Shown here one piece after another: positions 36,988-44,700 of a DNA stretch of 64,000 bases. The position numbers were made by a program, and so were the translations under genes. The stretch is from Erysipelatoclostridium sp. AM42-17 (lineage in GTDB: Bacteria; Bacillota_I; Bacilli_A; Erysipelotrichales; Coprobacillaceae). How positions within the stretch are numbered: position 1 is the stretch's first letter; each line of letters opens with the position of its first letter. The notes beneath the pieces were generated by a model that was not told the origin of the DNA, ran no database searches, and was given only the letters and a program-made list of their open reading frames with translations. The DNA is taken from contig NZ_QUIN01000002.1 in assembly GCF_003480255.1 (NCBI RefSeq), positions 84,015 to 148,014 on the forward strand, written 5' to 3'.

Positions 36988-37060
36988 AATGATTAGACAC
37001 CTCCCATGCTATTATTATTTCTGTAGATTTATAAATTTTATTCATATCCTCGTCTTTGTA

Positions 37061-37339
37061 TTAATTTCCATTTTTATCTACAGGAATAATTATTAAACGA
37101 TACCCTGTACTACGTCCTGCAATATCTAAAGCATATTGTCCTTTTCTTTTTCCTTTTAGAGGATGTAAATGATAAATTTTCATTTCTGCTATATCTTGTA
37201 AATTATCTGAACTTTCAATCAAATTTACTAATGCATGAAGTTTTTCTGCAATCTTTGCAGGTAAGTCTTTTTTTGCCTTTTTAAAATTAGTGCAAAGTTT
37301 CTTCACATTATTATCATGATATTGAATCTTTATAGTCAC
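37061..37339 (-). CDS. higB: HigB/RelE family toxin
   Basis: Ribosome-dependent mRNA interferase family; about 92 residues with the tail motif GKRKGQYALDIAGRSTGYRLIIIPV, typical of the HigB/plasmid-maintenance killer group. The frame stays open back to 37414, but that region contains the promoter itself, so the start must be later. I choose GTG at 37339, which follows AAAGGAGGA; the spacing is unusually short (2 bases from GGAGG), which may keep toxin synthesis low. Gap of 73 bases to the antitoxin. Confidence 0.82.
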   Translation of the reverse strand: MTIKIQYHDNNVKKLCTNFKKAKKDLPAKIAEKLHALVNLIESSDNLQDIAEMKIYHLHPLKGKRKGQYALDIAGRSTGYRLIIIPVDKNGN

Positions 37340-37353
37340 ATCCTCCTTTCTGT

Positions 37354-37414
37354 AAAAAATTACCAAAAAGGTAATTTTTTTCTTTATAATACCATTACTA
37401 AACCAATAATTCAA
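37354..37414 (-). promoter_or_regulatory. higBA promoter with adjoining operator dyad
   Basis: Minus strand TTGAAT (37409-37414), 17-base spacer, TATTAT (37386-37391). Immediately downstream is a perfect 11-bp dyad AAAAAATTACC / GGTAATTTTTT (37354-37380, 5-base loop) overlapping the transcription start, as expected of an antitoxin operator. Confidence 0.72.
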
Positions 37415-37459
37415 TCATTTTCTTTATTACAATTTATTAAAAATATTTATCATTGAATA

Positions 37460-37490
37460 AAAAAATAAGTGCAACCTAGTTGCACTTATA
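37460..37490 (-). terminator. Terminator of the LCP / acyltransferase operon
   Basis: Stem ATAAGTGCAAC (37466-37476) / GTTGCACTTAT (37480-37490), 3-base loop, followed by TTTTTTATTC on the minus strand. Confidence 0.9.
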
Positions 37491-37495
37491 AATAA

Positions 37496-38158
37496 TTATT
37501 TCTTTTTAACAATATCATTTAAATCTTTAAAGATAGAATGATCAGGAATGACACCTCTTACTCTAGAAAGAGGATAAATGTTAGTATGTCTACCAATGAC
37601 TGTACCAGGATTTAATACACTATTACATCCTACTTCTACATAGTCTCCTAACATAGCTCCCATCTTCTTTAATCCTGTTTCGATTGATTCTTGATTGAAT
37701 CGATCTTTAACAACAACCAAAGTTTTATCACTTTTAACATTACTTGTTATTGATCCTGCACCCATATGTGATTTATATCCTAAAATAGAATCACCTACAT
37801 AGTTATAATGAGGTACTTGTACACTATCAAAGATAATGACATTCTTTAATTCTACCGAATTACCAATAACACAATCTTGACCGACTAAAGCACTTCCTCT
37901 AACAAAAGCACCATGTCTTACTTCTGTTCTAGCACCAATAATACATGGTGCTCCTAAATAAGCACTATCAAACACTTTAGCATCTTTATGAACCCATACA
38001 TGTTCACTTACTTCTTGATAATCATCACCTAATGATTTACCTAATTCTATAATAAAGTCTTTAATATCTTTTAAAGCTTGCCAAGGGTATTCATATTTTT
38101 CTAATAAAGGACGAGCTTGGCTATGATTTAAATCATATAAATCTTCTATTTTATACAT
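37496..38158 (-). CDS. Left-handed beta-helix acyltransferase/nucleotidyl-sugar-like protein
   Basis: Hexapeptide-repeat (LbH) protein similar to the C-terminal part of GlmU-like enzymes: imperfect I/V-G-x-x-x hexapeptides from about residue 60 to 205 (CIIGARTEVRHGAFV, IGNSVELKNVII, MGAGSITSN, VLNPGTVIGRHTNIYP). There is no N-terminal pyrophosphorylase domain, so it is an acyltransferase-like or binding protein, probably acting on an amino sugar. The frame opens at 38182, but AAGAAGG favours ATG at 38158 (220 residues). Thirteen bases downstream of the LCP gene, so it is likely in cell-wall metabolism. Confidence 0.75.
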   Translation of the reverse strand: MYKIEDLYDLNHSQARPLLEKYEYPWQALKDIKDFIIELGKSLGDDYQEVSEHVWVHKDAKVFDSAYLGAPCIIGARTEVRHGAFVRGSALVGQDCVIGNSVELKNVIIFDSVQVPHYNYVGDSILGYKSHMGAGSITSNVKSDKTLVVVKDRFNQESIETGLKKMGAMLGDYVEVGCNSVLNPGTVIGRHTNIYPLSRVRGVIPDHSIFKDLNDIVKKK

Positions 38159-38171
38159 TTTTATTACCTTC

Positions 38172-39644
38172 TTATTTACCATTTAATACATCTTTAATTG
38201 CTTTTGTATTTTCACTTACACTTATTGCATCTGGAATCATGTAATAGAGATTACTTGATGGCATATAAGCTCCACCTGTTTGAGTTACACCTTTTCCAGT
38301 AAATTGTTTTTGAGTGAAAGTCCAAGCAGCATTATCATTGATTTGCATTTTAATTAAATCAGTAATGTCATTAGATTCCATGTTTGTTTCAAAACATCCC
38401 GTAATCGCATTTAACACACTAGAATAATTTTTAATAATAGCAGGTGACATCATTTTATTTAACATCGCCATTAAAACATCTTGTTGATGTTTTACACGCA
38501 TGTTATCACCTTCAACAAATGAATGTCTTTCTCGAGAATAAGCTAGTGCTTGATCCCCATTCATATTTTGTTGACCAATAGTATAAGTATAACCACCAGC
38601 ACTAAAATTACGATCTACATCAACAGTAATCCCACCTAAAGCATCAACCATGGTTGTAAGTGAAGTAAAGTTAACACGAGCATAGTAGTTAATATCAACA
38701 CCTAAATAATTTTGAATTGTTTTCACTGTATTTTCAGGTCCAGCAATACCTGAGTGTGTTAACTTATCACTAGCACCCATATTAGCTAAAGGAACATAAT
38801 AATCTCTTGGAATAGAACTTAATAATATTTTCTTAGTATTTGGATTTACTGTCATGATCATATTAACATCTGATCTTGCTACAGTTGAAATAGCTCCATA
38901 AGTATCAATACCAGAAATATAAACTGTAAATGGGGTATTGGTTACTGATACACGATTAGAGAAATCTTTAACTTTAACTTTAACATCGGCTGTCCAGATT
39001 TCTTTAGTTTCATTTTCAAAGTCAGGATGATTTTCTTCAAACATTCCATTTAATGCTGTATTCACTAAAATAGCATTAACAGTATGATTATATAAATCAT
39101 CACCTAAATTAGCATAAGAAATCACTGAATCATAAGAAATACTTGATTCTTTTTCTTGTGCTTGTTTAATAACTTTATTCATATCATCTTTATTATCATT
39201 TTGTAAGCAATATTCAATTGATTCATTTTGTAAATCTTTTAAACTATTAATCTTACTGCTTTTTAAAACAACAATTGCATAATGAGTTGATTTTGTATTC
39301 GCACCAGTAATATCATCTAAAGCCGAATTACCTTTACTTACCATGACTGATCCAAAGATCATTAAAATACTTAATAATAAACTTATAATCTTTCCTACAA
39401 TCTCTCTTGGTTTAGTACGATGTACATGATGGTGATGTCCCTCTCCATCATGATGACGTCTTTTCTTTGTTTTCATTAAAGCAAATGTAACTAAACATAA
39501 TAAAGCTAAAAGCATGACAAGAATAGCTGTATAAACTGTTGGTATCACATTTAACTTAACAATAAAAAATAAGAATACACATGTTGAAATGACTTGTAAA
39601 CCAAGGATTACAGGCCAAGATATCACTTTCTTTACTTTATCCAT
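38172..39644 (-). CDS. LytR-CpsA-Psr (LCP) family wall glycopolymer ligase
   Basis: Attaches teichoic acid or capsule chains from undecaprenyl diphosphate to peptidoglycan. Helices at about 8-30, 37-57 and 82-103 give a CpsA-like N-terminus; an accessory domain spans about 110-230; the LCP domain follows with NMIMTVNPNTKKILLSSIPRDYYV (conserved Arg/Asp) and the DVDRNFSAGGYTYTIGQQ and SRERHSFVEGDN segments. A histidine-rich cytosolic loop (His64-75) is unusual. Lies 7 kb from the capsule-like cluster, on the same strand. Confidence 0.93.
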   Translation of the reverse strand: MDKVKKVISWPVILGLQVISTCVFLFFIVKLNVIPTVYTAILVMLLALLCLVTFALMKTKKRRHHDGEGHHHHVHRTKPREIVGKIISLLLSILMIFGSVMVSKGNSALDDITGANTKSTHYAIVVLKSSKINSLKDLQNESIEYCLQNDNKDDMNKVIKQAQEKESSISYDSVISYANLGDDLYNHTVNAILVNTALNGMFEENHPDFENETKEIWTADVKVKVKDFSNRVSVTNTPFTVYISGIDTYGAISTVARSDVNMIMTVNPNTKKILLSSIPRDYYVPLANMGASDKLTHSGIAGPENTVKTIQNYLGVDINYYARVNFTSLTTMVDALGGITVDVDRNFSAGGYTYTIGQQNMNGDQALAYSRERHSFVEGDNMRVKHQQDVLMAMLNKMMSPAIIKNYSSVLNAITGCFETNMESNDITDLIKMQINDNAAWTFTQKQFTGKGVTQTGGAYMPSSNLYYMIPDAISVSENTKAIKDVLNGK

Positions 39645-39785
39645 AAATACCTCTACTTTCTTGCTTCAAATTATATAACTTTTATAGGTGTTTTTCTACA
39701 TGAATGTATGAAAAAACATTGCAAGTAGCAGTGTTTGACAAATTAATACAATATCATGACATATTATTTAGATAAACAGTGAATA

Positions 39786-40049
39786 TTAATTACATTCTTT
39801 TCTAAAATAGGCATTATTACGTTTTTCTACTTTGTAATAAATCTTTAAAGCATCTTCTCTATATTCTGGACTATCTGGTGTATCTCCAAAATAACTTATA
39901 TACCATTGATCAACAACTTTTAAAAACCAGTTTGTATCAGGTAATTGACATTGTGCTTTAACAAATGTACCAAAATCTTTTTTTACTCCCTGATAAACAC
40001 CTGGTGATTTTATTTTAACACCATACTTTAAAAAATAACGATTTATTTT
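39786..40049 (-). pseudogene. Decapitated gene remnant beside the accessory block
   Basis: An 87-codon open frame on the minus strand with coding-like composition (KYGVKIKSPGVYQGV ... NAYFRKECN) but no ATG, GTG or TTG and no ribosome site; an in-frame TAA at 40050-40052 precedes it. It sits in the 445-base space between the nuclease-helicase stop and the LCP start. Most simply it is the 3' end of a gene whose 5' part was replaced by the accessory block. I do not recognise the family. Confidence 0.45.
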
Positions 40050-40089
40050 TTAATAAAAACTTTCTAATTAAAATTTGATTTTAGTTATA

Positions 40090-40986
40090 CTATACATCAT
40101 TTTTATAATTATTAATTATATCCATACATTGATCAAACAAAATATCATTATTTATAATTATAACAAATAATGATGTTTTTGCTCTTGTTATAGCTTGATA
40201 AAGCATTTGAGCACCGTAATTCCCAGAATCCCATATTCCTGCATCTAATCGATCTCCTATATAATTAAATTTGGCATCAATTATAACTGCCACCTTTTCA
40301 AATTCTTGACCAATAACCTGATGAGAATTACCAAGAGAAACACTATTCAAACGTGTAAAAATAGAATCACGATATATACTTGGGGTGTAATTAATAAAAT
40401 TCCATCCTTGCCTTTTTAAATATTTCAAAAAAGTTTCGGTATCTTTGTATGTTTTAAATTTTGTTAAATAAACATTTTCATAATTCATCTCCATATGTTT
40501 ATGACTTTTATCAAACAAATTATCAACAAAAAAATAAATTTCCTTATTTGCTCGTATTCTCCCTTTAATTTTATATTCTTTAATGACATAATCTTTAATC
40601 AGTTCTATTGAATTAGAATTTTTTTCTTTAGCATTCATTGTTTGCAAAGGATCATATGAAAAGATTCCACAAATTTTATTTTCTTTCATTTTTTCAAAAA
40701 TAAAATTTAGCTGTCCTTCATCTATTCTCTGTACCTCATCTAATACAATAATATCTGTTTTATCGTAAGGAATATTTTCATAATTTTTAATTGGAAATAT
40801 CTGCCAATTTTTTTCATTCAATGCATTGTGTCCTTCATTTAACATTCCACAATGTATAACAACCACTTGATTATCCCTCATATATTCTTTTGCTATGTCG
40901 TAAATTAATAAAGTCTTACCACAGCCTGCGGGTCCTGTAATACTTACTGATTTTTCTTCTTTACCTTCTAATATTTGTAAAATATC
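40090..40986 (-). CDS. Superfamily 1 helicase (DUF2075-like) part of a frameshifted nuclease-helicase
   Basis: Motor half of the nuclease-helicase, read in the -1 frame. Walker A GPAGCGKT (fused residues 216-223), Walker B VLDEVQR, a SYDPLQT sensor, RIRANKEI, HQVIGQEFE and the LYQAITRAKT motif VI are all present. The only in-frame ATG (40881) lies after Walker A and has no ribosome site, so it cannot be expressed as a working ATPase from there. It needs the -1 shift at 40986-40992 (or restoration of a lost A) to join the upstream nuclease. Family resemblance is to DUF2075 proteins, which include phage-defence nuclease-helicases. Confidence 0.72.
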   Translation of the reverse strand, partial: DILQILEGKEEKSVSITGPAGCGKTLLIYDIAKEYMRDNQVVVIHCGMLNEGHNALNEKNWQIFPIKNYENIPYDKTDIIVLDEVQRIDEGQLNFIFEKMKENKICGIFSYDPLQTMNAKEKNSNSIELIKDYVIKEYKIKGRIRANKEIYFFVDNLFDKSHKHMEMNYENVYLTKFKTYKDTETFLKYLKRQGWNFINYTPSIYRDSIFTRLNSVSLGNSHQVIGQEFEKVAVIIDAKFNYIGDRLDAGIWDSGNYGAQMLYQAITRAKTSLFVIIINNDILFDQCMDIINNYKNDV

Positions 40987-41579
40987 TTTTTTATATTTAC
41001 TTGTTGATCAGTTAAAAAATATTCGTCATTTAAAAATTCATTCATCTTATTAAATGGCGATACTAAAAATTTTGATGGTTCAAACATGTCATCAATGCCT
41101 TTATCTATTAACATTTCTTGATTTTGTAAATTTATATTTAGATCATCAAATTTTATAATTTGCAAACTATCATCTTCTGAATGATATTCATATAATATAT
41201 TATTACAAGTTATATAGCAAAATGTATATACCTGTTTATTTAATGCTTTTAAATAGTAATTATTTTGCTTTAGTTGTTTCTTTATTTTATCCTCATTTGC
41301 CTCTCGTTTTAGTTCTATATTAATAACACTATTTTCTCCTATCCTTAATAGATCAAATTCTTTTGATATTTGTGGTATAGTATAATTCCAAAAATAATGG
41401 TCATATAGTGTATAATTATTAAATTTTGAATTCAAAACGAACTTCCTTAAATCATCTTCTTCACTACTTCTAACATTACTCTTTTCCTTATGAGATTCAC
41501 ATACGTTATATCTTTTTAAATCCCTTTCGTCTAAATCTTCACAAGTTGCACAATGTGTAACTATATTAATTGCTCTCAT
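40968..41579 (-). CDS. PD-(D/E)xK (NERD-like) nuclease part of a frameshifted nuclease-helicase
   Basis: 203-residue product of the zero frame, ending 15 bases after the slippery heptamer. It has a putative zinc site C10-x2-C13 ... C27-x2-H30, then a nuclease core with D76 (FDLL), E89-L-K91 and Q102 at PD-(D/E)xK-like spacing. With a -1 shift it continues into a 298-residue helicase, giving 496 residues. AGAGGATATATAT precedes ATG. The stop comes just after the linker TDQQVNIKK, so alone it would be the bare nuclease. Twenty-two bases downstream of the dGTPase-like gene and likely co-transcribed with it. Confidence 0.72.
   Translation of the reverse strand: MRAINIVTHCATCEDLDERDLKRYNVCESHKEKSNVRSSEEDDLRKFVLNSKFNNYTLYDHYFWNYTIPQISKEFDLLRIGENSVINIELKREANEDKIKKQLKQNNYYLKALNKQVYTFCYITCNNILYEYHSEDDSLQIIKFDDLNINLQNQEMLIDKGIDDMFEPSKFLVSPFNKMNEFLNDEYFLTDQQVNIKKIFYKY
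40986..40992 (-). other. A AAA AAG slippery heptamer (candidate programmed -1 frameshift site)
   Basis: The minus strand reads ...AAT ATA AAA AAG ATA TTT TAC AAA TAT TAG in the zero frame. The heptamer A AAA AAG is in phase with codons AAA AAG, the same site used by E. coli dnaX. A -1 slip gives ...AAA AAA GAT ATT TTA and enters the long helicase frame. A weak AT hairpin (ATATTT/AAATAT) follows one base later. A one-base deletion in a run of seven A gives the same sequence. Confidence 0.6.
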
Positions 41580-41601
41580 ATATATATCCTCTTATATTAA
41601 A

Positions 41602-43485
41602 TCATTTTAATTTTTCATACTCATTTAATGCATACCCATCTGTCATCCCCGCAATATAATCAGTTATTGATCGAATTAATATTCTTCTTTTTTCATAAAC
41701 TATAACATCATTTTCATTAAGATTTTCATTACAATCATTAAGATATCTGTCTATAATTTTTTCATTGATTTCTTGCTTTGTAATTATTTCAATCTCATCA
41801 TTTATTAAATCTATATCACCATCTCCCAAAAAAACTGCACTATTAGAAACGCCAACATTCTCATGTCTTAACATTTCTAAAAAAATCTTACGCTGTGTTC
41901 CCTCATGCAATAATCTAGGATTATTATAATAGCAAGAAAATAATTTGGTTATAATAACACTTGCATTATAATCAGCACTTGCAACAGTTGTATTACAAAT
42001 AACTTTTTTTTGTACTACTTTTTCTAAATACTTATTAATTTTTTCATCATCATCAGAAAATCTAATTGCAGGCAATTTTTGACTATATAATTCACTGTCA
42101 TTTTGACTTAAATTTTCTAAAGATGAATCTATAACATGTTGAGTAAAATAATTAACAATTATAGAAACAATTTTTGAAATTTTTAATTTATTTTTATCAA
42201 CTATTAAGCAACTTTTTTCTATTAATTGACATTCTTTTGTAATCTTATGTAATAAATCATTACATTTATTTATTTTTAATCTGTCTTTTAATTCATTTAT
42301 GGTCATTACTCCGGATGTGAGCGCATCATCTACATCATGGCCTCTTTGTGCAATTTCATCAGCAATAGCTACAACCTGTCCCTCTAATGAAGAACAAATA
42401 GGATCATCAATAAATATTTTATCAATATATTCTTTGGATACAAAATCATTTATATTGATATTTGATTTCAATTTAGTATGTTTTAAAACACCTTCAACAA
42501 CTTGAGCACATACATTTAGTCCTGGATATTTTACTGATTTTTCTTCAATTTTCGTTAAAATTTTAGCACTTTGATAATTATGTTTAAATCCTCCAAACCA
42601 TCTATTTTTAAACATATTTTGTGTTGCTGGTATTCCAACATCAATCTTTCCACACAAAATTCTATCAAGAGTTCTTTCACCTTGATGACCAAACGGCGTA
42701 TGTCCTAAATCATGTGCTACTGCAATTGCTTCTGTTAAATCTAAATTTAAATCTAACGCATAAGCTATAGCTTTAGCTATTTGGTTAACCTCTAATGTAT
42801 GTGTCATTCTTGTTCTATAATAATCTCCTTTTTTTGTAGTAAAAACTTGTGTTTTGTCTACTAATCTTCTAAAGGACATACAACTAACAATACTTTCTCT
42901 ATCATTTTGGAAATTTGTTTTTCTTTTATCTATATCATTATTAAAATATAATCGTATAGCCTGATTATCATTCTGAGCCAATTTATGTAAATTGTTATTT
43001 TCAACATATAAATTATTCTCTATATTAGAAAGCAAACATTCATTGTCCTTATTCTCAACAACATAAATTCTTTCTCTTAATTCTTCATATAAAGTTTTCA
43101 TTTCATTTGCTAAAACATAGCATCCATCATCAAAATCCGCCTCTAAATCTAAATCAATTTTATCTATCAGACTTTTAATAACTCTATCATGATATTTACT
43201 TTCTAGATGTATCATATTTTTATAAACAATATTATGTTGTTCATTAAAGCGTATCAATTTTCCAATAAATATATCATTAATATCTCTGTCTTTTGCATTT
43301 TTATATGTAATAAATAAAATTACATTATTCCTTTCTAAATTTGTACTGTCTTCTACATTGTCTTTCATTTTTATATTGTAATAACGTTCAATTTTTTTGT
43401 CATAACTTTCTTTTGCAAACTTATATATATCATTGTTATCATTATTATTTTTTATAATAAATACTTTACCCATTATATTCATCAT
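41602..43485 (-). CDS. dGTPase-family HD phosphohydrolase with N-terminal extension
   Basis: 627 residues. From about residue 188 it matches deoxyguanosinetriphosphate triphosphohydrolases: FQNDRESIVSCMSFRRLVDKTQVF, RMTHTLEV (H229) and AHDLGHTPFGHQGE (H258-D259), ending DYIAGMTDGYAL as in the family. The first ~185 residues are an unrecognised charged region rich in Asn/Asp that standard dGTPases lack. dNTP depletion by dGTPases is an established phage-defence strategy. Two nearby ATG codons in AAAGGATGATG and a third (MGKVF) make the start uncertain by four residues. Likely co-transcribed with the nuclease-helicase. Confidence 0.8.
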   Translation of the reverse strand: MMNIMGKVFIIKNNNDNNDIYKFAKESYDKKIERYYNIKMKDNVEDSTNLERNNVILFITYKNAKDRDINDIFIGKLIRFNEQHNIVYKNMIHLESKYHDRVIKSLIDKIDLDLEADFDDGCYVLANEMKTLYEELRERIYVVENKDNECLLSNIENNLYVENNNLHKLAQNDNQAIRLYFNNDIDKRKTNFQNDRESIVSCMSFRRLVDKTQVFTTKKGDYYRTRMTHTLEVNQIAKAIAYALDLNLDLTEAIAVAHDLGHTPFGHQGERTLDRILCGKIDVGIPATQNMFKNRWFGGFKHNYQSAKILTKIEEKSVKYPGLNVCAQVVEGVLKHTKLKSNININDFVSKEYIDKIFIDDPICSSLEGQVVAIADEIAQRGHDVDDALTSGVMTINELKDRLKINKCNDLLHKITKECQLIEKSCLIVDKNKLKISKIVSIIVNYFTQHVIDSSLENLSQNDSELYSQKLPAIRFSDDDEKINKYLEKVVQKKVICNTTVASADYNASVIITKLFSCYYNNPRLLHEGTQRKIFLEMLRHENVGVSNSAVFLGDGDIDLINDEIEIITKQEINEKIIDRYLNDCNENLNENDVIVYEKRRILIRSITDYIAGMTDGYALNEYEKLK

Positions 43486-43673
43486 CCTTTAAAATCTTCA
43501 TAATATGATAAGAACTGTCATTAAAATAATAAAATTAGAACTTTTTATTTTCCATTATTATGCGTATATGCACATATTTACTGCATGAACGACATTTAAC
43601 TAATTAATGTTCTATTTATTAAAATGACTATTGAATTATTCAAAACTAACAAGTTATTTTGTACATGTATCTG

Positions 43674-44138
43674 CTATTTTTTTATTAAATCTATTCGTTC
43701 TATTTTGATACTATCAATTTTCTTTAACTCTTCTTCATACAAACTAGCTAATTGTATTGTTATATATTTTATAATTTGCATATCCTCTTTATCAATTTGA
43801 ATTTTATTAATGTCATTATTATAATGCATTATTTTATTCCTAATCCCATCATCTTTAAAATATTTTTCCAGTTTTTTTATTAAACTATTACCTAATATTT
43901 CTTTCGTCTTTTCTTGATGCAATAATGAATTAACTGTTCTAATTGTACCTTGATCTTTATGCTCTATATTTACCAAAGAGGTTAGATCTAATAATTCAAT
44001 AACTAATCTTTCAATCAACGGAAAAAAATAATACAACACTGCAATGTTATTAGATTTAAAAAGTAAAATATCATCTTCATGAATAAAATTATCTAGTTCT
44101 TTAGTATGGCATTTTTGAAAAAAATCATCATAAAACAT
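43674..44138 (-). CDS. Small HEPN-like protein
   Basis: 154-residue, mainly helical and charged protein that I do not recognise by family name. It has GIRNKIMH with the HEPN RNase signature R100-x4-H105 in a helical context, as in HEPN toxins and Abi proteins. GAGGTAATTAAAT precedes ATG. Its start overlaps the preceding gene by 11 bases, so the three genes at 43.7-46.5 kb are coupled. RNase function is inferred only from the motif. Confidence 0.55.
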   Translation of the reverse strand: MFYDDFFQKCHTKELDNFIHEDDILLFKSNNIAVLYYFFPLIERLVIELLDLTSLVNIEHKDQGTIRTVNSLLHQEKTKEILGNSLIKKLEKYFKDDGIRNKIMHYNNDINKIQIDKEDMQIIKYITIQLASLYEEELKKIDSIKIERIDLIKK

Positions 44139-44700
44139 ATTTAATTACCTCTTCTATTCTTTCTTTATCCACATTACTTGCAAGATTTGCTTCATTTTTT
44201 AATAAATAGTTTCCATTATTATCACAATTATACCGTAATGATGTATAGTTATTATTTATATTTTTATAAACATCTATTAACATAATTCTTTTCTCTAATT
44301 CTAAAAGTTTTTTTATTTTTAAAAAACGTTTATCCTGATTTTTTTCTAGAAATCGAAAAAATTCATATAAATCATGACCAATAAAACTAAGTTTAAAGAA
44401 AGAATTTTCATTTTTGTAATGTACATCTTTTATCACATCTTTAAAATGATTTATATTGCAACATCTTATCACTTCAGACTTTATGTATATTTCAACAGTA
44501 ACAAACATTATATATAATAATATTGATTTATTATTGGTACATTTAATAGTATTTGTTAAAGTTTTTTTCCAATCTAAGTATTGCTGACGAAATACTTCAT
44601 AGATTTCATTAGTTTTATTTATTTCATTTTCTATTATTTTGTCTGACAAAGAAGAAAAATTTTCAATCATATTTGGATCAATTTTAATTTTTCTTTTCAT
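44128..44700 (-). CDS. Helical protein of unknown function, possibly HEPN-like
   Basis: About 190 residues, very Lys/Asn/Ile-rich. GHDLYEFFRFLEKNQ (about 115-130) followed by YTSLRYN recalls the helix-helix layout of HEPN-type nucleotide-handling proteins, but there is no clear RX4-6H. AGGTGATAAAG favours ATG at 44700 over GTG at 44709. Overlaps the 594-residue gene by 17 bases. Assignment is weak; I cannot give a function. Confidence 0.5.
   Translation of the reverse strand: MKRKIKIDPNMIENFSSLSDKIIENEINKTNEIYEVFRQQYLDWKKTLTNTIKCTNNKSILLYIMFVTVEIYIKSEVIRCCNINHFKDVIKDVHYKNENSFFKLSFIGHDLYEFFRFLEKNQDKRFLKIKKLLELEKRIMLIDVYKNINNNYTSLRYNCDNNGNYLLKNEANLASNVDKERIEEVIKYVL

Noticed and set aside
37340..37414. 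25-residue N-terminal extension of HigB
   Set aside because: These bases contain the -35, -10 and operator dyad of the operon, so they cannot be translated as part of the toxin.
40090..40881. Independent helicase gene starting at the ATG at 40881
   Set aside because: This ATG follows Walker A and has no ribosome site, so the protein would lack its ATP-binding loop. Fusion through the frameshift is the better reading.
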